The notes under the pieces were generated by a model, which had not been told where the DNA came from, made no database searches, and worked only from the letters and a program-made list of their open reading frames with translations. Positions 35,795 to 44,416 of a DNA stretch of 64,000 bases are shown here, in pieces (within the stretch, counting starts at the first letter, position 1; every line of letters starts with the position of its first letter). This DNA comes from Chloroflexota bacterium (lineage in GTDB: Bacteria; Chloroflexota; Anaerolineae; UBA2200). A program made the position numbers and the translations under genes. Location of the stretch: positions 62,001 to 126,000 of the forward strand of contig JACIWW010000002.1 of NCBI GenBank assembly GCA_014360905.1. The letters run 5' to 3'.

Positions 35795-36495
35795 CGCTCG
35801 AGTGCTCTCCCCTGAAAACGGAGCATGGCTACGTTGGTGAGAAAAGCAAGGCTCAACAAAATTAGCCCGAGCGCCATCGCCAGGCTAAAGTCACCTTTGC
35901 TCGTCTCCAGCACAATAGCCGTAGTGAGAACGCGCGTGCTGTGCTCGATGTTGCCTCCAACCATCATGACTGCCCCCACCTCGGAGATGATGCTGCCAAA
36001 GCCAGCGATAATCGCGGTTACAACTCCAATCCGCGCTTCCAGGAGGATGGTTAGCGCAGCCTGCCAAGGCGTGGCGCCCAACGCCTGCACTTGTTGCCGC
36101 AAGCCCGGATCTACACTCATCACGGCGGCCATGGTGAACCCGGCGACCAAAGGGAAAGCGATGATGGTTTGCGCCACGACCATAGCCGCTGGGGTGAACA
36201 ACGAGGGGATAATGGGCCAACCTAACCGGCCCAGAGGCCCACTGCGCGAGAGCAGCATGTAGACGAAAAGCCCCACCACCACCGGGGGAAAGCCCATGCC
36301 GGTGTACAAGAAGGCGATAACCAGCCGCCGCCCGAGGAAACGTTTCAGTCCTAAAAAAACACCTAAGGGAATGCCTAAAAGCGTGCTGAACAACAGTGCT
36401 GTGCCTGTAACCCTCAGAGACAGTACCACGATCTCCATCAGCGTAGCATCTCTAGCAACAATTAGATGAACTGCACGAACTAGACTCTGGAACAT
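35791..36495 (-). CDS. tupB: tungstate-type ABC transporter permease
   Basis: 234 residues with five to six membrane segments, starting SLVRAVHLIVARDATLMEIV, as TupB does. The EAA loop that contacts TupC is VQALGATPWQAALTILLEAR, and GFGSIISEVGAVMMVGGNI is the conserved TupB segment. It is 16 bases downstream of moaB. Confidence 0.88.
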   Translation of the reverse strand: MFQSLVRAVHLIVARDATLMEIVVLSLRVTGTALLFSTLLGIPLGVFLGLKRFLGRRLVIAFLYTGMGFPPVVVGLFVYMLLSRSGPLGRLGWPIIPSLFTPAAMVVAQTIIAFPLVAGFTMAAVMSVDPGLRQQVQALGATPWQAALTILLEARIGVVTAIIAGFGSIISEVGAVMMVGGNIEHSTRVLTTAIVLETSKGDFSLAMALGLILLSLAFLTNVAMLRFQGRALER

Positions 36496-36511
36496 GGATA
36501 CTGAGCCCTAT

Positions 36512-37033
36512 TTATCTGCTATTTGCTCTTTTGTATTCATGTCTCTGATTTGCCCCATGTACCCCTTTGAGAATCTCGATCCCGTGAGGTAGAGCAGGCC
36601 GGATAACCGCCAGACCTTCCTTCACCGCCTTAGGGTTACCAGGAAGGTTCACAATGAGCGTCCGTCCTCGGATGCCGGCTACTGCGCGCGAAAGCATGGC
36701 ATGAGGTGTGGTTTTCAGCCCTTCCACCCTCATTGCCTCGGCCAATCCTGGTGCTTCCCGTTCAATCACGTCACGTGTTGCCTCTGGCGTTACATCGCGG
36801 GGTGCAAAACCTGTTCCACCCGTGGTGAAGATGAGATCGAGGCTATCCTGATCGCTCCAGGCACAGAGAATCTCTCGGATTCGTTCGCGCTCATCTGGCA
36901 CGATAGCCTGCTTCTTAACCTCAGCTCTCAACTCCTCTTTAGCCCACTGACAGATAACCGGGCCGCTTATATCCTCTGTTTCCCCACGCGAACAACGGTC
37001 GCTGATCGTCAAGATTCCCACTGCAATCGCCAT
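36512..37033 (-). CDS. moaB: molybdopterin adenylyltransferase-type protein MoaB/Mog
   Basis: 173 residues. Adenylates molybdopterin before metal insertion. VGILTISDRCSRGETED, the TTGGTGFAPRDVTPEAT loop that binds the pterin phosphate, and RTLIVNLPGNPKAV are all present. MoaB and Mog cannot be separated by eye. Located between moeA and tupB, thus linking cofactor assembly and metal supply in one transcript. Confidence 0.88.
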   Translation of the reverse strand: MAIAVGILTISDRCSRGETEDISGPVICQWAKEELRAEVKKQAIVPDERERIREILCAWSDQDSLDLIFTTGGTGFAPRDVTPEATRDVIEREAPGLAEAMRVEGLKTTPHAMLSRAVAGIRGRTLIVNLPGNPKAVKEGLAVIRPALPHGIEILKGVHGANQRHEYKRANSR

Positions 37034-37062
37034 GTAAACCTCCCTTGAGTGCTGCTCCAGTT

Positions 37063-38316
37063 TTAATCGCCCCAGTCCAGCATCATGACCTGCACGCGAG
37101 TTCCAGCAGGGACCCGCCGCATATCCTCAGGGATAATCGCCACTCCATTGGCGTAAACCATCGAACTGAGAATGCCTGACCCCTGATCCCCAGTAAGGTA
37201 AGCGCGGTATCCTGGCTCTCCAGAGGCGACTGCTGCTTTTTCGATGCGTACACGCAGATAATGCCGACGTTCATCTTTGCGCCTCACCTCATCCATGAGC
37301 ACTGCCTCAATGGTTGGCCTTTGCCACTTTTCAATACCTAACATCTTGAAAATGGCCGGCCTGGCAAATAGTTCAAAAGCGATCATGACTGAAACTGGAT
37401 TGCCTGGCATGCCTAACAACGGTACTCCACCAATCTGCCCAAAAGCAAGCGGCTTCCCAGGTTTCATGCGCACACGCCAGAAGGTGATATCTCCTTCTGC
37501 CGCTAGGACCTTTTTCACGACGTCGAAATCGCCGACTGATACCCCCCCAGAAGTAAGGAAGAGGTCCACCTTCTGAGCCAGTCCCTCGCGGATCTTTTGT
37601 GTCAGGTCAGCGATGTCATCGCGCGCAATGCCCAACAAGATAGGAATCCCGCCACAGCGCATGACCTGCGCGGCATTGGAATAACTATTGGCGTTGCGGA
37701 TTTTGCCCGGTATAAGCGGGGCATCAATGTCCACCACTTCATCGCCAGTGGCCAAGATTGCAACACGAGGACGGCGCGTAACAAGCACTTCCTTGCGCCC
37801 CAACGTAGCCAGCATTCCCACTTCCTGCGGACGGATACGAATGCCACAGCGCAAGACCAACATCCCTTTGCGCACATCCTCACCAGCAAGGCGCACATTC
37901 TTGCCTTTTGGCACCTCCACCATGATCTTTACCCACTCGCCTTCCTGCTGTGTGTCCTCAAATTGGACTACGGCATCTGCTCCAGGAGGAATAGGCGCTC
38001 CTGTCATGATACGGATAGCAGTCCCCGGTGTAACCGAGGTGTCCGTAACATAGCCAGCCGGCAGGTCAGCAATTACTCGCAACAGCTTGGGGCTCTGAGT
38101 ACTGGCCCCTTGTGTGTCTGCTGCCAGAACCGCATAGCCATCCATGGCTGAATTGGAGTGCGGTGGTATGTCCACATCTGCATAGACATCCTCCGCCAAA
38201 GCACGCCCCAAAGATTCTAGGATAGGAACCCGTTCAGCTTCCAGCGTATGGAAATAGTTCAGCACACGTTCCAACGCTTCCTCAACACTCAGCATTGGAT
38301 ACAATTCTTCTGTCAT
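37063..38316 (-). CDS. moeA: molybdopterin molybdenumtransferase MoeA
   Basis: 417 residues. Inserts molybdate (or tungstate) into adenylated molybdopterin. Motifs: PPHSNSAMDGYAV, RIMTGAPIPPGADAVVQ, ATGDEVV, LTSGGVSVGDFD and LLGMPGNPVSVMI, followed by the C-terminal domain IV. The ATG overlaps the moaE stop by four bases. Confidence 0.93.
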   Translation of the reverse strand: MTEELYPMLSVEEALERVLNYFHTLEAERVPILESLGRALAEDVYADVDIPPHSNSAMDGYAVLAADTQGASTQSPKLLRVIADLPAGYVTDTSVTPGTAIRIMTGAPIPPGADAVVQFEDTQQEGEWVKIMVEVPKGKNVRLAGEDVRKGMLVLRCGIRIRPQEVGMLATLGRKEVLVTRRPRVAILATGDEVVDIDAPLIPGKIRNANSYSNAAQVMRCGGIPILLGIARDDIADLTQKIREGLAQKVDLFLTSGGVSVGDFDVVKKVLAAEGDITFWRVRMKPGKPLAFGQIGGVPLLGMPGNPVSVMIAFELFARPAIFKMLGIEKWQRPTIEAVLMDEVRRKDERRHYLRVRIEKAAVASGEPGYRAYLTGDQGSGILSSMVYANGVAIIPEDMRRVPAGTRVQVMMLDWGD

Positions 38317-38732
38317 CTCTCATTCCTCCATTCCGAACCATCAGTCCAGACTTCCTTCTTCCAGATGGGAACAATTTCCTTTAAGCGATCAATCGCGTAA
38401 TGCAGCGCATCAAAAAGCTCCGGACGATGCGCTGCGGAGAGAGCAATAACCACACTAATTTCCCCCACTTCAAGCCGTCCCACCCGATGTACAATCGCAA
38501 CCTGTTGGATCGTTTTCCAGCGGGCTTGGATTTCTTCGCCGATCTGGCGCAGCATCCCCTCAGCCATCTCAGGGTAAGCTTCATACTCCAGATGGCGCAC
38601 CTCGCGGCCATCTGTATTGTCACGCACCACACCAACAAAGACACTTACCGCTCCGATAGCTGGATTAGCCAGCCGTGCCATCACATCGTCCACAGATAGT
38701 TCCTCGGTTGTGATTTCAAACAACTTTGTCAT
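38313..38732 (-). CDS. moaE: molybdopterin synthase catalytic subunit MoaE
   Basis: 139 residues from ATG 38732 with GGGAGG nine bases upstream; the frame extends to 38798 inside moaD. GAVSVFVGVVRDNTDGREVRHL, VAIVHRVGRLEVGEISV, AAHRPELFDALHYAIDRLKE and PIWKKEVWTDG give the full MoaE signature including the catalytic lysine. Works with MoaD, encoded just upstream. Confidence 0.92.
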   Translation of the reverse strand: MTKLFEITTEELSVDDVMARLANPAIGAVSVFVGVVRDNTDGREVRHLEYEAYPEMAEGMLRQIGEEIQARWKTIQQVAIVHRVGRLEVGEISVVIALSAAHRPELFDALHYAIDRLKEIVPIWKKEVWTDGSEWRNER

Positions 38733-38790
38733 TGTCCATATCCTCCCAACTGTGCTATATGCGGCCGGCAGCACATATTGAACAACTGCG

Positions 38791-39036
38791 TTATCCACCG
38801 CCCACAGGTGGTAGGAAAGCTACCTCATCTGCGTCATGCAACTCCGCTTGCGGAAAGGCATACTTGCGATTAACTGCAATCAGCGTAGCGTCAAGAGAAG
38901 AGCGTAGCAGAGGATACTGCTCAGCAATCTGGCTCATTAACTGCTGCACCGTCGCGCCAGAAGGTAGCTCTAACTCCATTTGTGTCCTGCCTATTGCTTC
39001 GCGCATGGCAGCAAAGAACCGCACCTTTATCTTCAT
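38791..39036 (-). CDS. moaD: molybdopterin synthase sulfur carrier subunit MoaD
   Basis: 81 residues, ubiquitin-like, starting VRFFAAMREAIG and ending in PPVGGG, the diglycine that carries the thiocarboxylate. Its ATG overlaps the moaC stop by one base. It ends 58 bases before the moaE start. Confidence 0.9.
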   Translation of the reverse strand: MKIKVRFFAAMREAIGRTQMELELPSGATVQQLMSQIAEQYPLLRSSLDATLIAVNRKYAFPQAELHDADEVAFLPPVGGG

Positions 39037-39515
39037 TAATCTCTCTCCAGCACGAGCTCACCACTTTTGCCACCGCTCTTGCGCACCAACCTTATATTGC
39101 CGATGCGCATGGTCCGTTCCACCGCCTTGGCCATATCATAAATGGTCAATGCCGCAACGCTGACAGCAGCGAGCGCCTCCATTTCCACTCCCGTTTTCCC
39201 CCTGCTGCGCACTGTCGCCGTGATCTCGATGCATGATGCAACCTCGTCAATCCGAAAATCCACGTCCACTTTGGTCAACAACAAGGGATGGCAGAGAGGA
39301 ATCAGCTCCGGCACACGCTTGGCTGCCATAATCCCTGCTACCTGCGCCACAGCCAGCACGTCTCCCTTCGGCAAGCCCTTCTCCACGATGAGGCGCAGTG
39401 TTTCTGGGCGCATCGCAATCTCGCCACGGGCTATAGCCACTCGCTCTGTGTCCGGCTTTGTACCTACATCCACCATGCGTAGGCGTCCTTCTTCATCCAC
39501 ATGTGTCAGTTCCAT
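39036..39515 (-). CDS. moaC: cyclic pyranopterin monophosphate synthase MoaC
   Basis: 159 residues. [36 protein letters not shown] (divided here by the core LCHPL), [28 protein letters not shown] (with GVEMEAL) and RKSGGKSG are MoaC motifs; the catalytic lysine lies in KSGGKSG. It catalyses the second half of cyclic pyranopterin formation after MoaA and lies 57 bases downstream of moaA. Confidence 0.93.
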   Translation of the reverse strand: MELTHVDEEGRLRMVDVGTKPDTERVAIARGEIAMRPETLRLIVEKGLPKGDVLAVAQVAGIMAAKRVPELIPLCHPLLLTKVDVDFRIDEVASCIEITATVRSRGKTGVEMEALAAVSVAALTIYDMAKAVERTMRIGNIRLVRKSGGKSGELVLERD

Positions 39516-39572
39516 TACGTTACGACCTCCGTTTGATTCAACCAGACCACTAAGAAACCAATAACCAGGAAT

Positions 39573-40571
39573 TCATCCGCCAATTTGGGACATAGTGCGT
39601 CTCTCTGGCAACTCGCATTCGCTCAGGTGATGCCGCAATGGCTTGCTTTCAATCGCTTGAAGGATCAGCGCCTTGATCTGAGTCACATCTGCCCCCTGCC
39701 GCAGAGGAGTACGCAAGTCAATCTCCCTGTCAGAGAGCAAGCAAGGACGTAACTGTCCATCAGCGGTGAGGCGCAAACGGTTGCAATGGTAACAGAAATG
39801 TTCGCTAACTGGAGTAATAAAGCCAATGGTTCCGTTGGCCCCCGGCAAGCGGTAATAGCGGGCGGGGCCACCCCCTTTGCTTGCCTTTGCCGGCTCTAGC
39901 GTTCCCAGCGCCTCTTCCACCTTCTGGCGAATTTCCTGTGCAGTCACCACACTATCCCGCCAGTTGGATTCCATCAGTCCTTGTACATTGCTAACCGGCA
40001 TCCATTCAATAAAGCGTACGTTCCATCCTGCCTCCATGGTCTTGCGTGCCAGATCCCCCACCTCATCATCGTTCATGCCACGAATGACTACGGTATTGAT
40101 TTTGACTGGTTCCAGCCCTGCCTGATGAGCCGCTTCAATCCCAGCGAGGACATCCTCGATCTGACCCCAACGTGTGATGCACCTGAAACGCTCCGCGCGG
40201 AGCGTATCAAGGCTGATATTGACCCGCTGCAGACCCGCTCCGGCCAGAGCCTGGGCATAACGCGACAGCAGGATGCCATTGGTAGTCATTGCCAAATCGT
40301 CAATACCTGGGATATGCGCCAATATGCGCACCAAATCCACAATGTCCAAACGAACTAGAGGCTCTCCACCGGTCAGCCGCACTCTGCTGATACCCAGTTC
40401 TGCTGCGGCCTGCACTACAGTCGCGATTTCCTCATACCTTAGGATCTCCTCGTGTGAGCGCCAAGGAATGCCTTCTGGTGGCATGCAATAGAAGCAGCGC
40501 AAATTGCAACGGTCTGTCACGGAGACACGCAGGTAGTTAATTGGACGGCTATATGCATCAAAATGAGCCAT
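39573..40571 (-). CDS. moaA: GTP 3',8-cyclase MoaA
   Basis: 332-residue radical SAM enzyme starting molybdopterin synthesis. VTDRCNLRCFYCMP binds the N-terminal [4Fe-4S] (CxxxCxxC), LTGGEPL is the SAM glycine motif, CYHCNRLRLTADGQLRPCL binds the C-terminal cluster and GTP, and the chain ends in the required GG (MSQIGG). ATG 40571 fits the family start; the frame reaches a TTG at 40622 without a ribosome-binding site. First gene of the Moco operon, downstream of the riboswitch-like leader. Confidence 0.93.
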   Translation of the reverse strand: MAHFDAYSRPINYLRVSVTDRCNLRCFYCMPPEGIPWRSHEEILRYEEIATVVQAAAELGISRVRLTGGEPLVRLDIVDLVRILAHIPGIDDLAMTTNGILLSRYAQALAGAGLQRVNISLDTLRAERFRCITRWGQIEDVLAGIEAAHQAGLEPVKINTVVIRGMNDDEVGDLARKTMEAGWNVRFIEWMPVSNVQGLMESNWRDSVVTAQEIRQKVEEALGTLEPAKASKGGGPARYYRLPGANGTIGFITPVSEHFCYHCNRLRLTADGQLRPCLLSDREIDLRTPLRQGADVTQIKALILQAIESKPLRHHLSECELPERRTMSQIGG

Positions 40572-40620
40572 TCGTAGTGCTGCCTTCCTATTCAGATCAT
40601 GCCGTGCTTTGATTAGATAC

Positions 40621-40658
40621 AAAAATCGGCGCTACCTGGAAAGCGGTGAGCGCCGATT
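40621..40658 (-). terminator. intrinsic terminator in the moaA leader
   Basis: In the direction of moaA, AATCGGCGCT and AGCGCCGATT form a perfect 10-bp stem around a 15-base loop and are followed by a run of five T in all. It sits between the riboswitch-like region and the moaA ATG, about 50 bases before it, and so is a candidate expression platform. The loop contains CTTTCC, complementary to the GGAAAG at the end of the upstream structured region. Confidence 0.75.
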
Positions 40659-40659
40659 G

Positions 40660-40770
40660 AGACCCCGTTAACATTCTCCTTTCCAAGCACGGGAGGCGCA
40701 GCCGTTTCCAGCTACACCCTATCGCCCAACATCCATAGCTTTTGGCCATCAGGCGTATTGGGTCGGAGAA
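40660..40770 (-). ncRNA. Moco (molybdenum cofactor) riboswitch-like leader
   Basis: The leader upstream of moaA folds as a closed multi-stem RNA. An outer stem TTCTCC (40770-40765) with GGAGAA (40679-40674) encloses ACCC-AATA-CGCC paired with GGCG-ATA-GGGT, an inner ATGGC/GCTAT hairpin, and a GTAGC/GCTGC hairpin, then CGCCTCCCG and GGAAAGGAG. CTCCGACCC at the start and CCTCCC...GGAAAGGAG at the end recall the conserved ends of the Moco RNA motif as I remember it. Position before moaA, followed by a terminator, fits that class, which senses molybdenum or tungsten cofactor. Assignment rests on fold, partial sequence and context, not on a covariance search. Confidence 0.65.
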
Positions 40771-40788
40771 AACGATTGATTTGGTTTT

Positions 40789-40816
40789 ATTTTATCTTTC
40801 TCTCGTCAAAAGTCAA
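40789..40816 (-). promoter_or_regulatory. promoter of the Moco/tup operon
   Basis: Minus-strand TTGACT (40816-40811) and TAAAAT (40794-40789), 16-base spacer; start near 40782, just before the structured leader. Confidence 0.55.
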
Positions 40817-40839
40817 ATCGAATGTTCAAAAGCAATTGT

Positions 40840-41199
40840 TTAGGATAGTTCCGAAGGGTTCTCTTCTGCTCCTTCTCTTGTCTCTAGCATGTTGCTGTAA
40901 ACCTTGTAATCCTGCTCGTTGGCCTGAACACACTCCACCAAAAAATCGCCTGGTACGCCCATTGGCGCACTGAATTCGTCCATGACCTCCTGCACAAACA
41001 AGCGCAATTCTTCATCTGAGTAATGCGCAAAGGGCGCACGCCAAAGGAGCAGAGTGCCATATGTTCCATCAACCGTATAGTGCAGGTCTAGTTTGCCCAG
41101 GCTGGCTGGTAAACCTTCTTCATCCAGCCTGTCCAGATCAAACAATGCGTATTCCTCTGATTGCACAGTACGCACAATGCGTTTCAATTGTAGCCTCAT
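40840..41199 (-). CDS. hypothetical protein
   Basis: 119 residues from ATG 41199 with GGAGG four bases upstream (frame open to 41259). Not recognised. Mixed alpha/beta and soluble; features are LQLKRIVRTVQSEEYALFDL, DLHYTVDGTYGTLLLWRAPF and a helical C-terminal half ending in acidic and Ser residues. No cysteines near a metal-type motif apart from a single Cys. Last gene of the rseP-type / zinc-ribbon / HEAT unit, 66 bases after the HEAT gene. The TYGTLLLWRAPF beta segment suggests a binding rather than catalytic protein; that is only an impression. Confidence 0.7.
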   Translation of the reverse strand: MRLQLKRIVRTVQSEEYALFDLDRLDEEGLPASLGKLDLHYTVDGTYGTLLLWRAPFAHYSDEELRLFVQEVMDEFSAPMGVPGDFLVECVQANEQDYKVYSNMLETREGAEENPSELS

Positions 41200-41265
41200 G
41201 GTTCCTCCAAAGGAAAGAATCGCTAAGGTAAAGCCTGGGCCATCCGACATCATGAGCAAGAGCCA

Positions 41266-42246
41266 TTAGTACTCCTCTGGCTCGATGTCCTCATCGTGAT
41301 CCATCCCATAAACGAACAGGTCAAGAGGTTGCTCCCCTAGCTCCAATTCCGCTAAAGCATCCTCGGCTGCTAGGCGCACGACCTCGTCCGCACTGCGACA
41401 ACAACGCTCCAAGAAGCGCCGCGCTCGTGTACCTCCTATCTGCCCCAATGCTGCAATAGCTGCAAACTGTACTTCGCGGTCGGGATCAGAAGCCAATCGA
41501 ATCAAAGCAGGCACCGCTTCTTTTACCTCTAATTCCCCACAGGCACGAGCAGCCTCGTAGCGCATGGCGGGGTTGGCGTTAGAAAGCTCTGATTGTACAA
41601 TCCTTGCCCAGCTTGTATCGGCACTGCGCCCCATAGCGAATATAGCGCTAATCCGCATGGACTCCTCAGCCTCCTGGTAAGCCGCAGCAATGATTTCTCG
41701 TACATAATCCTCGCCCAAGTAGGCAATGGATTCTACCGCGCGGCGGCGCACTTCGACATGCTCACTCCTGTTGCTAATCGTTTCCAATAAAGCAGCACTC
41801 ATTAAGCGAGCATAACGCTCATCCAGTTCCTCCAGTTCTGCCATCAGGACAAAACGACCTAACGAACTGGCTGCAGCCGCGCGCACGGATACAGCCGTGT
41901 CATGTTGCAGTGCATGAACCAAGGGGGCAATCAGCGATACTTCATCATCTTCCCAGAGCCCTTCGATTGATACGGTGCGGACATGCTCATCTTCATCCAT
42001 CATCGTGATCCGAAAAAGGGCATTGAAATCCAGCTCGAAGTTGGCTTCGGCACTCTCTGCGAGCAAGGAAGCAATCTTTCGCCGCCGCTCCAAGGAAAGA
42101 GTAGGCCATTGACGCTGAAACAGCCGTACTTCCTCCGAGCTAGGCCCAGAAAGCGCATATAGAACAGAGCTCGAAAGCGGTGCTCGCTCATCAGCGAGGC
42201 GCAAAAGCGCCTCTTCAAATGTCATACATTCACTGTCATTGATCAT
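41266..42246 (-). CDS. HEAT-repeat protein
   Basis: 326 residues from ATG 42246 (GGGAG eight bases upstream). Six or so HEAT/PBS-lyase-type helical repeats from about residue 70 to 300, e.g. VRAAAASSLGRFVLMAE, VRRRAVESIAYLGEDYV, MRYEAARACGELEVKEAV and VQFAAIAALGQIGG. The C-terminus is acidic (DHDEDIEPEEY). A scaffold for protein interactions; partners likely among its co-transcribed neighbours. Confidence 0.87.
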   Translation of the reverse strand: MINDSECMTFEEALLRLADERAPLSSSVLYALSGPSSEEVRLFQRQWPTLSLERRRKIASLLAESAEANFELDFNALFRITMMDEDEHVRTVSIEGLWEDDEVSLIAPLVHALQHDTAVSVRAAAASSLGRFVLMAELEELDERYARLMSAALLETISNRSEHVEVRRRAVESIAYLGEDYVREIIAAAYQEAEESMRISAIFAMGRSADTSWARIVQSELSNANPAMRYEAARACGELEVKEAVPALIRLASDPDREVQFAAIAALGQIGGTRARRFLERCCRSADEVVRLAAEDALAELELGEQPLDLFVYGMDHDEDIEPEEY

Positions 42247-42301
42247 AAACCACACTCCCAATACATAGAACCGCACTCACATACATCAGATACACTCTTA
42301 T

Positions 42302-43141
42302 CTAATACCAGAAGAAGATGCGGGTTTCACTAGGTGGACTCAAGGCGATTCCCTCGCGGTTGCCGTCCTCTGTGATGCCCGTCTGCTTCATGACCGTCAC
42401 ATTCCATTGAAAGGCACGCTCTGACTGACCTGCCTTTGTGTACAGTTCGCTTGGGACCACCCAATTCGTTTCCTTTGTCCAGGTACCGCTGTACTGCGCC
42501 ACGCCGCCCGACATGAAACGCAGGTTTACTGCATACCACTGATCCTCAGCCAGTGTCCCTACCGAGTCCCAACTCAGTTGAATCTGTGCATCACCACCAC
42601 GAAATTCCACTTGATTCTCCGGCCCAATTAGGCGTAGTGCAGTGAAGGGCAGTGTCGGCGTACGTGTCGGGGCTGGCTTGCGCGTGGCGGTCGGCGGTGG
42701 CATAGTAGGTGTATCCGTAGGCGGCAGAGGTGTGCTAGTGCGCGAAGGAGTTGGCGTGGCTGTGGCAGTCAGCGTACGGGTAGGGCTCGGCGAAGCAGTG
42801 AAGGTAGCGGTCACCAAAAAAGCGAGGGATGGCGCCTGTACACGCCGGGGCAATAACCCCCGCAGTTCAGCCCATGGCACGTAATGCATGTAATGCATAA
42901 GCAGATAAACTGTTGTAGACAAGATAGCCAGTATCATCAGTCCTCGCAGTACCCCACGCCAACTCCGCTTTAGTGGCGCTGCGCAGTATGGACAAAAGCT
43001 CAAACCGGATGGCACTCGCGCTTGACAGGACCGACAACGCACTGTCCGTCCCAAGAGTTTGGAACCTCCTAAAGTTGCCCCACACTCAGGGCATAAGCGT
43101 AACCCCGGCTTGACTTCAGCGCCACAAGTTCTACATCGCAT
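42302..43141 (-). CDS. double zinc-ribbon membrane protein with extracytoplasmic domain
   Basis: 279 residues. Two N-terminal zinc ribbons (CRTCGAEV...CPECG and CRSCQARV...CPYCAAP), one membrane helix at about residues 66-88, a linker of about 60 residues rich in Thr, Pro and Ser, then a beta-rich domain of about 110 residues beginning RLIGPENQVEFRGGD and ending RIFFWY. The ribbons should be cytoplasmic and the last domain outside. The domain style (LSWDSVG...WYAVNLRF) resembles fibronectin-type or Ig-like modules. Start 11 bases after the protease stop. Confidence 0.85.
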   Translation of the reverse strand: MRCRTCGAEVKPGLRLCPECGATLGGSKLLGRTVRCRSCQARVPSGLSFCPYCAAPLKRSWRGVLRGLMILAILSTTVYLLMHYMHYVPWAELRGLLPRRVQAPSLAFLVTATFTASPSPTRTLTATATPTPSRTSTPLPPTDTPTMPPPTATRKPAPTRTPTLPFTALRLIGPENQVEFRGGDAQIQLSWDSVGTLAEDQWYAVNLRFMSGGVAQYSGTWTKETNWVVPSELYTKAGQSERAFQWNVTVMKQTGITEDGNREGIALSPPSETRIFFWY

Positions 43142-43152
43142 GTTGCCAACCT

Positions 43153-44220
43153 CTAAGGCAATGGACTCCCACCTTGGGCAATGCGCAAAATGTCAAAATA
43201 GGACACCACCAGCATGAACGCCATAAGGAGCATTAAGCCAATGAAATTGATAAGTCCCTCTTGTTGCGGCGCCATGCGCCTACCGCCGCGCAGTTTCTCC
43301 AGCAAGATTAAAAAGATCCGACCGCCATCCAACCCTGGCACAGGCAGTAAATTGAGAATGAACAGGTTGACGCTGAGGAAACCAGTAAAGTGCATGAAAT
43401 TCACCAGGCCGCTTTGAGCAACGAGTCCGCTTATCTGAAAAATGCCCACTGGCCCTGTTATTTCCTTAGGTGACACCGTGCCCTGGAACATCTGCACAAA
43501 ACCTGCAACAGTCAAAAGCAAGGTTGTCCCCACCTCACGCAGGCCAAGCCAGGCTGCTTCCCAAGGCGGGTGTCTCACCGTCTTGAATTGATACCCCTCC
43601 TGCATGCCAATCGTAATGCCCATCGCGCCTTCACCGGCGGGTGGTTTCACTCGTGGCGTCAGACGAACTAACAATTGCTCATCGCCTCGCAACACAGACA
43701 AGCTGATCTCCCGGCCTTGAAAGGCGCGCGTATATTCGACCAACTCTATTACATTTTGAATCTGCCGGTCTTCTAGGGCCAATATGACATCGCCCGCGCG
43801 TATGCCTGCCTGCTCAGCCGGCGAATTAGGTGCCACTGACCACACGACCACTCTACCGACAACGACCTGTTCACCGATCATAAAGGCACAAGCAAAGAGC
43901 ACGGCTCCTAAAAGCAAGTTCATCACGGGGCCGGCCAGCAAGGTGCGGATGCGCACCCATGCACTTTTTCCAGCAAAACTCCCAGGGTGGCTGGGATCTT
44001 CTTCACCCAGCAAGCGCACAAAACCACCCACAGGGATAGCGTTGAGTGTGTACTCTACACCATTGCGCACAGCCAATGTCTTCAGACGAGGAGGATAGCC
44101 GAGCCCAAATTCTTGGACGACAATGCCCCCGCGCCTGGCCATTAAGAAGTGTCCCCCTTCGTGCACGAGCACTACTACGCTGAATACAACCAGAAAAGCA
44201 ACCGCACTAGTAAGCATCAT
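43153..44220 (-). CDS. rseP: site-2 (M50) membrane metalloprotease, RseP-like, paralog 2
   Basis: 355 residues. HEGGHFLMARR contains the zinc motif HEGGH, FGLGYPPRLKTL and LNAIPVGGFVRLLGEEDPS follow, AGPVMNLLLG is the second core motif, a PDZ domain spans about residues 120-190, and LNLLPVPGLDGGRIFLILLE is the LDG motif. More canonical than the protease at 11081-12148 (HEGGH and a GEEDP loop, versus HEFGH). First gene of a four-gene unit with zinc-ribbon, HEAT and hypothetical proteins, possibly functional partners in envelope stress signalling. Confidence 0.9.
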   Translation of the reverse strand: MMLTSAVAFLVVFSVVVLVHEGGHFLMARRGGIVVQEFGLGYPPRLKTLAVRNGVEYTLNAIPVGGFVRLLGEEDPSHPGSFAGKSAWVRIRTLLAGPVMNLLLGAVLFACAFMIGEQVVVGRVVVWSVAPNSPAEQAGIRAGDVILALEDRQIQNVIELVEYTRAFQGREISLSVLRGDEQLLVRLTPRVKPPAGEGAMGITIGMQEGYQFKTVRHPPWEAAWLGLREVGTTLLLTVAGFVQMFQGTVSPKEITGPVGIFQISGLVAQSGLVNFMHFTGFLSVNLFILNLLPVPGLDGGRIFLILLEKLRGGRRMAPQQEGLINFIGLMLLMAFMLVVSYFDILRIAQGGSPLP

Positions 44221-44334
44221 GATGTATCTCCAAAGGCGTAAAACCAGATGGAACCCCTATGGTGTGAGACCAACCTTCGCCAGCCCTCAAAAAGTGGCTC
44301 ATTCGCAATGCTCTCAGCATCATAAGCATGGATT

Positions 44335-44364
44335 ATTATAACCTCATTGGGGGTCAGAACGCAA
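44335..44364 (-). promoter_or_regulatory. promoter candidate for the rseP-type unit
   Basis: Minus-strand TTGCGT (44364-44359) and TATAAT (44340-44335), 18-base spacer; leader of about 108 bases before the ATG at 44220. The remaining intergenic sequence (44221-44416) shows no other feature. Confidence 0.45.
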
Positions 44365-44416
44365 ACTATTCTGGTACGCGGTGGATAATTCAATATATCG
44401 CGTCAAACCCAGCGAT

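Noticed and set aside
42642-42884. a Gly/Val-rich repeat protein on the plus strand
   Set aside because: It is the complementary strand of the Thr/Pro-rich linker of the zinc-ribbon protein, an antisense artefact of low-complexity codons.
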